The notes under the pieces were generated by a model that had not been told where the DNA came from, searched no databases, and saw only the letters and a list, made by a program, of their open reading frames with translations. A DNA stretch of 64,000 nucleotides from Lachnospiraceae bacterium (GTDB lineage: Bacteria > Bacillota > Clostridia > Lachnospirales > Lachnospiraceae): positions 10,665-74,664 of the forward strand of contig VSNY01000002.1 in the NCBI GenBank assembly GCA_009774535.1, in the 5' to 3' direction. Numbering within the stretch: the stretch's first letter is position 1; every line of letters begins with the position of its first letter. Both the position numbers and the translations under genes were made by a program. Positions 44,023 through 53,864 of this stretch are shown here, one piece after another.

Positions 44023-44871
44023 ATGTTAAAACTGGAAAAGGCTGTGAAACGTTATAAGGATTTTCAATTGGAATGTACGCTGCAGGTACAGGAAGGATGT
44101 GTGACCGGACTGATCGGGCAGAATGGAGCCGGGAAAAGTACGACCTTTAAGCTGATTTTGGGGCTGGCATATCCGGATAGCGGAATCGTGAAAGTCTTTG
44201 GACACCCGGTCGGGGAGCTTAGCGTCAGGGAAAAAGAAGATATCGGTGTCGTACTGGCAGATTCTGGTTTCAGCGCGTATCTGACAATTCAGGATTTGGT
44301 TTCGGTGCTTGCCAGTATGTACCAGAAGTTTGAAAGAGATGAATTTGTAAAAAAATGCAGGCAGTTTGATTTGCCGATGGATCGAAAGATCAAAGAATTT
44401 TCAACAGGGATGAAACGCAAGCTTCAAGTGCTGACTGCGATTTCTCATCAGGCAAAACTGCTGATTCTGGATGAGCCGACAGCCGGGCTGGATGTGATCG
44501 CGAGGGATGAACTGCTGGAGCTGCTGCGGGACTATATGGAGCAGCCCGGACGTGCGGTTTTGATCAGTTCTCATATATCCGGGGATTTGGAAGGATTTTG
44601 TGATGATATTTATATGATTCATCAGGGGAAGATCATCCTGCATGAAGAAACGGATGTGCTGCTGGGAGATTATGCATTGCTGAAGATGACGCAGGAGCAG
44701 TACCAGAATCTTGATAAAAAATATATTCTGCGTCAGAAAAGGGAGCCGTTCGGGTTTAGCTGCCTGACCAGGCAGAAGCGGTTTTATGTGGAGAATTATC
44801 CGCAGATTACAGTGGAAAAAGGAAGTATTGATGAATTGATTACGATGATGATACGGGGGGAAGGAATATGA
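44023..44871 (+). CDS. ABC transporter ATP-binding protein
   Basis: A 282-residue ATPase of an ABC-2 type exporter. Walker A GQNGAGKST (32-40), signature FSTGMKRKLQV, Walker B LLILDEPTAGLD and an ISSH switch histidine are all present, and the fold is complete. It partners with the downstream membrane protein, whose start it overlaps by 4 bases. YtrA-type systems often respond to envelope-active compounds, but the substrate is unknown. Confidence 0.93.
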   Translation: MLKLEKAVKRYKDFQLECTLQVQEGCVTGLIGQNGAGKSTTFKLILGLAYPDSGIVKVFGHPVGELSVREKEDIGVVLADSGFSAYLTIQDLVSVLASMYQKFERDEFVKKCRQFDLPMDRKIKEFSTGMKRKLQVLTAISHQAKLLILDEPTAGLDVIARDELLELLRDYMEQPGRAVLISSHISGDLEGFCDDIYMIHQGKIILHEETDVLLGDYALLKMTQEQYQNLDKKYILRQKREPFGFSCLTRQKRFYVENYPQITVEKGSIDELITMMIRGEGI

Positions 44872-45524
44872 AAGGATTATTAATGAAAGATCTGAAACTG
44901 TTAAAAAACCAGAAATCTTTTTTGATGATTGTTGCGGTAATGTGTTTGGTGCTTTTGTTCCGTGGACAGTCTCCGGTGTTTGTAATGTCTTATATGTCTG
45001 TGATGGTTACGATTCTTACGACGACTACGGTTTCTTATGATGAAATGGACAATGGAATGAATTTTATTTTTACATTTCCAATTAGCAGAAGGCATTATGT
45101 GCTGGAAAAATATTTGTTTGGTGTGCTGATGATGACGGGGGTGATTGTGGCAGGGAGCGCTGTGAGTATGGCAGTTCTCGCAACGCAGTCAGTAACCTAT
45201 GACACGCAGGAATGTATAGTAGGGATCTTCGGCGCGCTGCTGTCATCGGTGCTGTTTTTAGCTATGATGCTTCCGGTTCAGTTAAAGTTCGGTTCAGAGA
45301 AAACCAGAATCGCAATGTTAATACTGGTCGGCGGAGTGGTTCTTGCCGCTTATGCAATCAGGCAGTTGGCCAGGTTATTTTCACTGGATTTTTCATGGCT
45401 GATGATACGTATCCAGCAGGCAGGGATGGTGGAGCTGATCCTTTGCGCTCTGGCTGCAGCGGTTGTGATTTTGGGGATCTCTTATCTGATCTCAGCGGCG
45501 GTAATGATGAAAAAGCAGTTCTGA
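44868..45524 (+). CDS. ABC-2 type membrane permease
   Basis: A 218-residue protein with about six TM helices (SFLMIVAVMCLVLLFRGQSP; YLFGVLMMTGVIVAGSAVSM; ALLSSVLFLAMMLPVQL and others). MKGLLMKDLKLLKNQKSFL is the usual cytoplasmic start for ABC-2 permeases in GntR operons. It forms the channel for the ATPase encoded just upstream. It is slightly shorter than many ABC-2 permeases but ends normally before a terminator. Confidence 0.88.
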   Translation: MKGLLMKDLKLLKNQKSFLMIVAVMCLVLLFRGQSPVFVMSYMSVMVTILTTTTVSYDEMDNGMNFIFTFPISRRHYVLEKYLFGVLMMTGVIVAGSAVSMAVLATQSVTYDTQECIVGIFGALLSSVLFLAMMLPVQLKFGSEKTRIAMLILVGGVVLAAYAIRQLARLFSLDFSWLMIRIQQAGMVELILCALAAAVVILGISYLISAAVMMKKQF

Positions 45525-45558
45525 AATTTATGCTCTGGTGATAATAAAAATATAGTTT

Positions 45559-45598
45559 TAAAACACCTCTTATAAAAAATAATAAGAGGTGTTTTTGT
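45559..45598 (+). terminator. Intrinsic terminator of the GntR-ABC operon
   Basis: AAACACCTCTTAT and ATAAGAGGTGTTTTT form a perfect stem with a T-run. Confidence 0.93.
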
Positions 45599-45836
45599 TA
45601 TTATATTATAATTATATTAATTTGATCTTCTGCTGTTCTGGTTTGGATTGAGATGTGCATACAGGTCACTGGCTAAGGCTGGTTTTATGGATGGCATAGC
45701 TTTTGGGGATAGAGGTTTAAATCTTCACAGGTTCCTGATTCCCGCCCTTGCACTCTGATCCAGGATCGGCTATAATCAATTTTATACATTCCCCAAAACT
45801 CTCAAAAAAACTTCTAACGAAAGAAAGGACTTTGTT
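45599..45836. other. Spacer upstream of the DUF1186 gene
   Basis: 238 bases without a gene. AT-rich; includes a run of short TATA-like elements (45600-45620) but no confident promoter. Confidence 0.4.
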
Positions 45837-47156
45837 ATGAGCCAATTACAATTTAGTGAGGCCGTAGAACGCATTACTCATTTTACGCCTGCTTTCCCGC
45901 AGGAAGAATTTGACGTGATTCGTCACAACTACGACAAAGCAAAACCATTATTCTATGAAGCTCTTGCCTATGCATATTCCAACCCGGAAGATGTGCCTGA
46001 GCAATATCAGCTGCATTTTTACGCGCTGTTGTTTTTTGGAGAGTTTCAGGAAAAAGATGCTTTTGAAAAAATCATGGAATTTTTAACGTTACCTTCTGAT
46101 ATGCTCGACCTGCTGCTTGGAGATTATTTGACAGATGGTTTACAGGACGTAATTTATAATACATATAATGGAAATCTTAAGCTGCTAAAAAACATGATTC
46201 TAAACCACGATATATGTGTCTATGCCCGCAACGATATGCTTGCTGTGATGGGGCAGTTATATTTTGACGGTGTGCTGGCAAAAGAAGAATGGATCAATTT
46301 TTTAAGAGAAATGATCAAAGAGCAGGCTGATCAGCATATGGATGAAATAGGTACCTGGATATCCGGTATTATCTGCAAATGTCATCTTGCGGAATTGCTT
46401 CCGGATGTCCGCATGCTTTATGAGAATGACTGCGTTGATTTATGTGTGTACGGGGAGTTTGACAGATATGTGGATGATCTGTTTCGATATAGTGGAGGCA
46501 ATGAACAGAATGATATCTGTAAATCTCCTGTGTCAGCTGACCAGATCAAAACCTGGGTGATGTTTGAGCAGCAGCCGAAAAAACCGTCAAAAGCAGATTT
46601 ACAAAAACGGCATAAGGAATTTTCCAAAGCTGCCGCGGTTCCAAAGCCGGCAAAGAAAGTAAAAATCGGCCGGAATGACCCATGCCCTTGCGGCAGCGGA
46701 AAGAAATATAAGTTGTGCTGCATGAATAAGCCAAAGGAAGAAAAAATACTGTCAGAGAGCGAAGAGCAGCGGAAAATCTGGCTGCGCGATTATCCTCCGG
46801 TTGGAGAGGAACGGCTGGACGGACGGGTATATTTGGAAGATTATTATGATCAGGAAAGCATTGAGACGGATCAGCTGATTTATCTGGCGCTGAAGCGTTT
46901 TCCGATTTCGATCTATCATAATGCTGTTTCAGCTGAAGATTTAAATACGATTAGAAAACAGGAATACTTGCTGGATGCATTTTCCAGATTTAAAAACCGG
47001 ATGGAAACAGAACAAATTCCGGCAGTTGCAGATTACGACCGGAAATATTCGATTCATTATATGTGTCGGGAGTGGATGGCAGAACTTGCGGATTTGTTAG
47101 AAGGAAGCGAATATGACCAAATCAGGAATGAGGTTCTAACATATTGTCAATCTTAA
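45837..47156 (+). CDS. DUF1186-type protein with C-terminal SEC-C zinc motif
   Basis: A 439-residue soluble protein. Residues ~1-250 resemble DUF1186 (helical repeats, e.g. YQLHFYALLFFGEFQEKDAF). At ~285-305 it has [19 protein letters not shown], the same zinc motif found at the end of SecA. A further ~130 residues follow the motif, which is uncommon because SEC-C is usually terminal. The role is unknown; SEC-C motifs bind zinc and often mediate ribosome or chaperone contacts. The start follows AAAGGAC. Confidence 0.8.
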   Translation: MSQLQFSEAVERITHFTPAFPQEEFDVIRHNYDKAKPLFYEALAYAYSNPEDVPEQYQLHFYALLFFGEFQEKDAFEKIMEFLTLPSDMLDLLLGDYLTDGLQDVIYNTYNGNLKLLKNMILNHDICVYARNDMLAVMGQLYFDGVLAKEEWINFLREMIKEQADQHMDEIGTWISGIICKCHLAELLPDVRMLYENDCVDLCVYGEFDRYVDDLFRYSGGNEQNDICKSPVSADQIKTWVMFEQQPKKPSKADLQKRHKEFSKAAAVPKPAKKVKIGRNDPCPCGSGKKYKLCCMNKPKEEKILSESEEQRKIWLRDYPPVGEERLDGRVYLEDYYDQESIETDQLIYLALKRFPISIYHNAVSAEDLNTIRKQEYLLDAFSRFKNRMETEQIPAVADYDRKYSIHYMCREWMAELADLLEGSEYDQIRNEVLTYCQS

Positions 47157-47669
47157 AAATCCAATTTTCCAAAGCAGGCTGGGACTTTCCAAAGCCTGTT
47201 AAAAGATTCCGCAGGGCATTCTTTTATGGGGAATGCCAGTTACGAAATGCGCCTGATGCGGATACGAGTAAAATGAAGGCATGATTGTTTTCGCCTGTGT
47301 ATTTTATTATTTGCGATTTCTTTTTTACGATAGATTATATTTTTATACATGTAATGGAGCATGAAAACGGATGATCGTTTCCGTCTTCTGCTCCTGCAGT
47401 CTTTTGTCTCCGTTGCTTGCGCGGTGCCAGCGTAAAGGACGGCCCTTCCTTTCCGCTGGCACCGACATGTCCGGGAAGAGAAAATAAATACAACGCAATA
47501 CCACAAGTGTTTTCTGTCTCATCACCCTGTCGCTTCTATAATCTTAATATTTTATTAAATCCACAGAAAAAAATAGACAAACGAAAAAAAATGCGTTATC
47601 TTACTTAAAGATATACGCGAATCAGCATTTTTCCATAAAAATAAGAATAGAAAGAAAAGGATGAGGATC
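47157..47669. other. Spacer upstream of the PHP phosphatase gene
   Basis: 513 gene-free bases. The left part has a stem-loop (GGGCATTC/GAATGCC at ~47215-47237); the middle holds a GC-rich repeat copy. The right end is AT-rich. Confidence 0.5.
47427..47483. repeat. Dispersed GC-rich intergenic repeat, copy 5 (hairpin form)
   Basis: CGGTGCCAGCGTAAAGGA and TCCTTTCCGCTGGCACCG make an almost perfect hairpin, followed by GACATGTCCGGGAAG. The right part matches the CCGCTGACACGGACACGTCC word of copies at 14600 and 43390. Confidence 0.65.
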
Positions 47670-48395
47670 ATGGACTTTGAACTGGATGTGCATACACATA
47701 CAATTGCAAGCGGCCACGCATACGGAACTCTGACTGAAATGGCCAGAGAGGCTTCAGTACGGGGGCTGAAAATACTTGGAATTACAGAACATGCGCACAA
47801 TATGCCGGGAACTTGTGATGACTTGTATTTTGTCAATTTACGGGTAGTACCGAGGGAAATGTTTGGTATCCGGTTGTTGCTCGGCGCAGAACTGAATATT
47901 ATGGATGAACAGGGTACGGTTGACCTGCCGGATTGGATTATTCATAGGCTGGATCTTAGAATTGCAAGCATACACGGCAATTTGTACTCATTCGGTACGA
48001 TGGCACAGAATACAAACGCAATACTGAACGCAATGAAAAATCCGCGTATTGATATGATCGGCCATCCGGATGACAGCAATTGTCCTCTGGATTATGAGCG
48101 GTTGGTAAAGGCTTCCAAAGAATATCATACGCTTTTGGAGATTAACAACAATTCTCTGCGTATGCCGTCGCGCAAAAATGCCAGGGAAAATATTATTACA
48201 ATCTTAAAATTGTGTATGGCATATGAAGTTCCGGTTATTTTAAACAGCGATGCGCATTTTATGACAGATCTTGCAAACACAGACTATTCGATGCCGATCG
48301 TGGAAGAAGTCGGTTTTCCAAAGGAACTGATCTTAAATTATTCTGCAGAAAAATTCCTGGGTTATCTTGCTGAGAACCGCATGCGTGAACAGTAG
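47670..48395 (+). CDS. PHP-domain phosphatase (YcdX-like)
   Basis: This 241-residue PHP-fold phosphohydrolase opens with the metal site DVHTHTIASGHAYGTL and contains ITEHAHNMPG, ASIHGNL, IGHPDD and NSDAHF, all PHP motifs in order. It is the YcdX/DUF-PHP group of trinuclear-metal phosphatases; the physiological substrate is unknown. ATG 47670 gives the usual family start; ATG 47661 is also possible. Only 29 bases separate it from the RND pump gene. Confidence 0.9.
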   Translation: MDFELDVHTHTIASGHAYGTLTEMAREASVRGLKILGITEHAHNMPGTCDDLYFVNLRVVPREMFGIRLLLGAELNIMDEQGTVDLPDWIIHRLDLRIASIHGNLYSFGTMAQNTNAILNAMKNPRIDMIGHPDDSNCPLDYERLVKASKEYHTLLEINNNSLRMPSRKNARENIITILKLCMAYEVPVILNSDAHFMTDLANTDYSMPIVEEVGFPKELILNYSAEKFLGYLAENRMREQ

Positions 48396-48424
48396 GAATG
48401 GATCTGCTGCAAGGAGAGTAAAAA

Positions 48425-51400
48425 ATGACAAAATATTGTGTAAAAAAACCATTTACGATTTTTGTTGCGGTGATTGCGGTCATGGTCATCGGCATTGTCA
48501 GCCTGATGCGTATGAAGACGGATCTGCTCCCGGACATGAGTCTGCCGTATCTGATGATTATCACGACAGATCCGGGTGCAAGTCCGGAAAAGGTGGAGAG
48601 TGAAGTTACTGCGCCGATGGAGCAGGCGCTGGGGACGGTTACTGGCGTAGAAAATATTACAAGCGTCAGTGCGGAAAATTACAGTATGGTCACGCTGGAA
48701 TTTGTGGAAGATACAAATATGGATTCCGCTATGGTTAAGGTAACGGCGCAGTTAAACCAGCTGAACCTGCCGGAGACGTGCGGCACGCCGAATATGCTGG
48801 AGATTTCCATGGATATGATGGCGACGATGTACGCGACGGTCAGCTATCAGGATAAAGATATTTACCAGGTTTCTGATTTTACGGAAGAAATTATCAAGCC
48901 GTATTTTGAGCGTCAGGATGGCGTAGCGAGCGTTTCAGCCGTCGGCAGTGTGGAAAAGACGGTGGAAGTGCGTTTGAACGCGTCTAAAATTGATCATGTG
49001 AACGATCAGATTCTGGCAGAGACGAATGAAAAACTGACAGAAGCGAAGGAACAGATTGAAGAAGCAGCCGAGCAGCTGGAGGATGGAAAGAAAAAACTGG
49101 CGGATGCCAAAAGCGAACTGGAACGGCAGCAAAGCGATTTGAAGCAGGCGCAGTCCGAGACTTCTAAAAAGCTGGCTGAGGCGAGTCTGGCGTTGGATCA
49201 GGCGCAGGCGACAAAAGCGGCTTATGAAGCGAACCTGACCAGCCTGCAGGCGTCGAAGGCCGGGCTGGAAGCAGAAAAAAAGGCTTATGATGACAATCAT
49301 TTACAGGATACATATAACCAGATTAACGGCGCGCTGGCGGCGATGCAGACGACATTGGCACAGCCTGCCCAGCTGGCGGGCATTACGATTCCGACAGATG
49401 TCGACGATGCGCTTGCAAATCCGGAGCAGTTTGAGGCATTTGTGGAATGGATTTCCCAGATGGGTATGGCGGAGCAGGTCGAAGATCTTACGCTGGATAA
49501 TCTGCAGCAGCTGTCGGACGTTGTAACGAAACGGCTGCCGCAGATCGAGACCGGGCTGGCAAATCTGGAGACGCAGATTATGGCCGTCGAGCAGGCGGTG
49601 AAGCAGATCAGCCGCCAGATGGAACAGATCGACGAAAAATATAAGGAAGCGGACAGCGGTAAGTTTCAGGCTGCCGTATCCATGGCTTCCGGTGATGCGC
49701 AGATGGCAAACGGGCTTTCCGGAATGGAAAACTCCGAGAAAGATCTGGAAGAGGCAAAAAAGGAACTGAAAGAAGCGAAAAAACAGTACCGCCAGTCCAG
49801 AAAAGCAGCGCTGGAAAACGCCAATATCAGCAATCTTGCAAATATGGATACGTTAGCGCAGATGATTACCGCGCAGGACTTTTCGATGCCGGCTGGTTAT
49901 ATCCGGGATCAGGGCAAATCTGAAAACCAGTGGCTGATTAAGGTGGGCGAGCATTATGACAGCCTGGAAAATCTGGAAAATATGCTGCTGTGCAAGCTGC
50001 CGGGCGTAGGCAACGTGCGGATGTCAGATGTTGCGGACATTACGGTGATCGATAACGCCGGAGAAACTTATGCCAGAATCGATGGTGAAGAGGGCGTTTT
50101 GATTTCTATTTTTAAAGGAAGCACGGCAAGTACGAGCGATGTAGCCAAGACGTGTGAAGCAGCGATTAAAAAGCTGGAAGGGGATTACGAGGGCTTAAAA
50201 GTAACGCCGATTATGAACCAGGGCGATTATATTACGATGTTTATCAGCAGTATCTTACAGAGTATGATCAGCGGCGCGCTGTTGGCGGTGCTTGTATTGA
50301 TTTTGTTTTTTAAGGATGTGAAACCGACGCTGGTCGTAGCGTTCAGCATTCCGTTTTCGGTTCTGTTTGCGATATTGATTATGTATTTTTCGGATATTTC
50401 GATCAATATTATGACGCTGGCCGGGCTGGGGCTGGCGATTGGGATGCTTGTAGATAACTCGATCGTTGTAATAGAAAATATTTACCGTATCCGCAACCAT
50501 GGTATTTCGGCTCCGCGCGCAGCCGTACAGGGAGCAAAGCAGGTTGCCGGGCCGATTATTTCGTCTACGCTGACGACGATTTGCGTATTTATGCCGATGA
50601 TCTTTACGTCCGGACTGGTAGCGGAACTGATGGTGCCGTTTGCGATGACGATTTCTTATGCGCTGACGGCGTCGCTGGTTGTGGCGCTGACCGTTGTGCC
50701 GACGGCGGGATCGATTCTGCTGGAGAGGACAAAAGAAAAACGATATCCGTTGTTTGAAAAGATGCAGAGCGCGTATGGGAAGCTGCTGGCGTTTTGTCTG
50801 CGGTTTAAGATTATTCCGCTGGCGCTTGCGATTGTGCTGCTTGTAATCTGTGTGCGCGAGGTGCTGCGCATGGGGATAACGATGCTGCCGGAAATGACCG
50901 GGGAGCAGATCGCGCTGACGGTAAATGTACCTGAGGATACGGAAAAGGAAGATGCGTTTGCGATGGCGGACAAAGTGATGGAAGCGGCGCTTTCGGTAGA
51001 CGGCGTGGCGACGGTCGGCGCGATGGACGGCAGCAGTACGTCCGGTATGCTGGGCGCGAGCGCTGCAGGCGGGGAGGATTTTTTGAATTATTCTTTTTCT
51101 ATCCTGCTTGATGAAGAGATTAAAGATGTACAAAAAATACGCGCGATTGCAAAAGAATTGGAAGACGCCACCGCGGATCTTGAGTGTGAGGTTGCCGTTT
51201 CATCTTCCGCTATGGGAGATATGACCGCGATGATGGGCAGCGGGCTTTCTCTGAATATATACGGGGACAGCGTGGAAACGCTGCTGGAAATCAGCGAAGA
51301 CGTGCAGGGAATCGTGGCGCAGGTGGAAGGATTTGAAAATATTTCCAACGGCCAGGAAGACGGCGCGCAGGAAATTCATCTGATTATTAATAAAGACCGG

Positions 51401-52405
51401 GCCATGAAGCGCGGGTTAACTGTAGCGCAGATCTATAGCACGCTGGCGTCCAGGCTTACGACAGAAAAAGATTCCGTTACGATGAGCGTCGGAGATACCG
51501 ACATGACCGTGCAGCTTGTGGATGAGACAGAACTGCTGAACCGGAAAAATCTGCTGAACATGGAGCTGGAAGCAACGGTTACGAACGAAGATGGAACGAC
51601 AGAAACGAAAAAATATGAACTGGGAGATTTTGCAGAACTGGAATACGGTCAGGGGCTTGCGTCCATTTCCCGCGAAAACCAGTCGCATTATATTACAATT
51701 ACAGCGGATACGATGGAAGGCCATAACACGACGCTGTTAACCAGGGATCTGAAAAAGAAGCTGAAATCTTATGAAATCGCAGACGGCTATACGATTGAAA
51801 TCGGCGGCGAGAGCGATCAGGTAGACGACATGGTATCACAGATGACTCAGCTGATGGCGCTTGGCTTTTTGCTTATTTATCTCGTTATGGTGGCGCAGTT
51901 TCAAAGCCTTTTGTCTCCGTTTATCGTAATATTTACGATACCGCTGGCATTTACCGGAGGTCTGCTGGGATTGCTGGCATTTGGAGAGCAGTTATCGTTA
52001 ATGAGTCTGCTTGGGTTTACAATATTGATGGGAACAGTCGTAAATAATGGTATCGTATTCGTAGATTATGCGAATCAGCTGCGTATTGGCGGCATGGGCA
52101 GGCGTGAAGCGCTGGTTGCGACCGGAAAGACCCGTATGCGTCCGATTCTGATGACGGCGCTGACCACGATTTTATCTATGTGCATGATGATTTTCAGCAG
52201 ACAGGCAGGAAATTCCATGGGGCGCGGTATGGCGATTGTTGTAGTAGGAGGTTTGTTGTATGCAACTTTAATGACACTCTTTATTATTCCTGTCATGTAT
52301 GATATATTTTATAGGAAACAGCCGCATCAGGTGGATGTTGGGGAAGACGACCTGGACGAAATACTGGATGAGGCGCAGGAGTATATGAGAGAAAATGAAT
52401 TTTAA
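48425..52405 (+). CDS. RND-family efflux transporter with coiled-coil insertion
   Basis: A 1326-residue inner-membrane pump of the AcrB/HAE1 type. MTKYCVKKPFTIFVAVIAVM is TM1 and LPDMSLPYLMIITTDPGASP follows, as in Gram-negative RND pumps. Motif A is GLGLAIGMLVDNSIVVIENI; the second half ends with TMs and IPVMYDIFYRK. Inserted in the first extracytoplasmic loop, ~197-470, is a ~270-residue helical Gln/Ala/Glu/Lys-rich region (EKLTEAKEQIEEAAEQLEDG, and further). Normal AcrB is ~1040. No adaptor (MFP) or outer-membrane gene is adjacent, consistent with a single-membrane cell. Confidence 0.92.
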   Translation: MTKYCVKKPFTIFVAVIAVMVIGIVSLMRMKTDLLPDMSLPYLMIITTDPGASPEKVESEVTAPMEQALGTVTGVENITSVSAENYSMVTLEFVEDTNMDSAMVKVTAQLNQLNLPETCGTPNMLEISMDMMATMYATVSYQDKDIYQVSDFTEEIIKPYFERQDGVASVSAVGSVEKTVEVRLNASKIDHVNDQILAETNEKLTEAKEQIEEAAEQLEDGKKKLADAKSELERQQSDLKQAQSETSKKLAEASLALDQAQATKAAYEANLTSLQASKAGLEAEKKAYDDNHLQDTYNQINGALAAMQTTLAQPAQLAGITIPTDVDDALANPEQFEAFVEWISQMGMAEQVEDLTLDNLQQLSDVVTKRLPQIETGLANLETQIMAVEQAVKQISRQMEQIDEKYKEADSGKFQAAVSMASGDAQMANGLSGMENSEKDLEEAKKELKEAKKQYRQSRKAALENANISNLANMDTLAQMITAQDFSMPAGYIRDQGKSENQWLIKVGEHYDSLENLENMLLCKLPGVGNVRMSDVADITVIDNAGETYARIDGEEGVLISIFKGSTASTSDVAKTCEAAIKKLEGDYEGLKVTPIMNQGDYITMFISSILQSMISGALLAVLVLILFFKDVKPTLVVAFSIPFSVLFAILIMYFSDISINIMTLAGLGLAIGMLVDNSIVVIENIYRIRNHGISAPRAAVQGAKQVAGPIISSTLTTICVFMPMIFTSGLVAELMVPFAMTISYALTASLVVALTVVPTAGSILLERTKEKRYPLFEKMQSAYGKLLAFCLRFKIIPLALAIVLLVICVREVLRMGITMLPEMTGEQIALTVNVPEDTEKEDAFAMADKVMEAALSVDGVATVGAMDGSSTSGMLGASAAGGEDFLNYSFSILLDEEIKDVQKIRAIAKELEDATADLECEVAVSSSAMGDMTAMMGSGLSLNIYGDSVETLLEISEDVQGIVAQVEGFENISNGQEDGAQEIHLIINKDRAMKRGLTVAQIYSTLASRLTTEKDSVTMSVGDTDMTVQLVDETELLNRKNLLNMELEATVTNEDGTTETKKYELGDFAELEYGQGLASISRENQSHYITITADTMEGHNTTLLTRDLKKKLKSYEIADGYTIEIGGESDQVDDMVSQMTQLMALGFLLIYLVMVAQFQSLLSPFIVIFTIPLAFTGGLLGLLAFGEQLSLMSLLGFTILMGTVVNNGIVFVDYANQLRIGGMGRREALVATGKTRMRPILMTALTTILSMCMMIFSRQAGNSMGRGMAIVVVGGLLYATLMTLFIIPVMYDIFYRKQPHQVDVGEDDLDEILDEAQEYMRENEF

Positions 52406-52425
52406 TCGGAATTGGAGGAAAAGAC

Positions 52426-53745
52426 ATGATTAAAGTTGTAAAATTCGGGGGCAGTTCCCTGGCAAGCGCAGAGCAGTTCCGCAAAGTACGTGATATTCTG
52501 CTGGCGGATAAAAAGCGCAGGTATGTGATACCGAGCGCCCCTGGCAAACGTCATAAGAGCGATACGAAAGTAACGGATTTGCTGTATGAGTGTTATGCGC
52601 TGGCCGAGGCGGAGGAAGAATTTAAGCCGGTGATGCGCAAAATCCGTGCCAGATATAATGAGATTATCAGTGGATTAAAGATGAATTTAAACCTGGATGA
52701 CCAGTTTAAGGAAATGGAAGAGCAGTTCCGTAACAAAGCAGGGGTCGATTATGCGGCGTCCCGCGGGGAGTATTTAAACGGTATTATTATGTCGCATTTT
52801 ACCGGCTATGAATTTATCGACGCCAAAGAAGTGATCCGCTTTGACAATGAGGGTAATTTTGATGCGGATACGACGAACGACATTTTAAAAGAACGTCTAA
52901 AGAAGACGGAACGCGCGGTGATTCCGGGATTTTACGGAGCAATGGCGGATGGCCGCGTAAAGACGTTTTCCCGCGGCGGCTCGGATATTACTGGTTCCAT
53001 TGTGGCAAAGGCATGTAAGGCAGATTTGTATGAGAACTGGACGGATGTGTCCGGGTTTTTGATCGCCGACCCGAGAATTATTAAAAATCCAAAGGGCATC
53101 AAAGTGATTACTTACCGGGAACTGCGCGAACTGTCTTATATGGGCGCTACCGTGCTGCATGAAGACGCGATCTTCCCAGTGCGCAAGGAAGGGATTCCCA
53201 TCAATATTAAAAATACAAACGCACCGGAAGATCCTGGGACGTTTATTGTGGAAAGCACCTGCCAGAAGCCGGAATTTACAATTACAGGTATCGCCGGGAA
53301 GCAGGGCTTTGTAGCAGTTAATATTGAAAAGGATATGATGAATTCGGAGATTGGTTTTGGGCGCAAAGTGCTGGCAGCATTTGAAGAAAATCAAATTTCT
53401 TTTGAGCATGTACCGTCCGGGATTGATACATTTACGGTATTTGTGCATCAGGAGGAATTTGAAGGCAAAGAACAGAGCGTGCTGTCTGCGATCCACCGTT
53501 TGGCAGAGCCGGACAGTATTGATTTGGAAGCGGACTTGTCGCTGATTGCGGTTGTAGGACGCGGCATGAAAAGTACACGGGGTACGGCGGGCAGGATCTT
53601 TTCTGCGCTGGCGCATGCTAATGTCAACGTCAAGATGATCGACCAGGGATCGTCAGAGCTGAATGTGATTATCGGCGTCAGCAATGAGGATTTCGAGCAG
53701 GCGATCAAAGCGATTTATGATATTTTTGTAGAGACAAGGCTGTAA
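52426..53745 (+). CDS. Aspartate kinase
   Basis: A 439-residue aspartokinase that phosphorylates Asp at the head of the lysine/threonine/methionine pathway. KVVKFGGSSLASAEQFRKV is the N-terminal motif; SRGEYLNG, the FSRGGSDITGSIVA segment and two C-terminal ACT domains (FVAVNIEKDMMNSEIGFGRK; IAVVGRGMKSTRGTAGRIFS) follow. Feedback by end-product amino acids is likely. It begins 20 bases after the RND gene with GGAGGAAAAGAC, so it is probably in that operon. Confidence 0.95.
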   Translation: MIKVVKFGGSSLASAEQFRKVRDILLADKKRRYVIPSAPGKRHKSDTKVTDLLYECYALAEAEEEFKPVMRKIRARYNEIISGLKMNLNLDDQFKEMEEQFRNKAGVDYAASRGEYLNGIIMSHFTGYEFIDAKEVIRFDNEGNFDADTTNDILKERLKKTERAVIPGFYGAMADGRVKTFSRGGSDITGSIVAKACKADLYENWTDVSGFLIADPRIIKNPKGIKVITYRELRELSYMGATVLHEDAIFPVRKEGIPINIKNTNAPEDPGTFIVESTCQKPEFTITGIAGKQGFVAVNIEKDMMNSEIGFGRKVLAAFEENQISFEHVPSGIDTFTVFVHQEEFEGKEQSVLSAIHRLAEPDSIDLEADLSLIAVVGRGMKSTRGTAGRIFSALAHANVNVKMIDQGSSELNVIIGVSNEDFEQAIKAIYDIFVETRL

Positions 53746-53805
53746 TCTGCAGCGCTGCTTTTTTGCTGAGGCAAGGTTTTATTCGCAATGCTGCTGTATT
53801 TGTCT

Positions 53806-53835
53806 GGCTGCTGCCTGTGCAGGCAGCGGCTTTTG
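53806..53835 (+). terminator. Terminator-like hairpin after aspartate kinase
   Basis: GCTGCTGCCTG and CAGGCAGCGGC flank a two-base loop (near-perfect stem) followed by TTTT. Confidence 0.75.
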
Positions 53836-53864
53836 GACTGTTTTGGGAAAGAAGGAAGATCAAT

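Noticed and set aside
50255..51133. 292-aa minus-strand frame inside the RND gene
   Set aside because: It is an antisense shadow of the pump's second half; Arg/His-rich composition is typical of such shadows.
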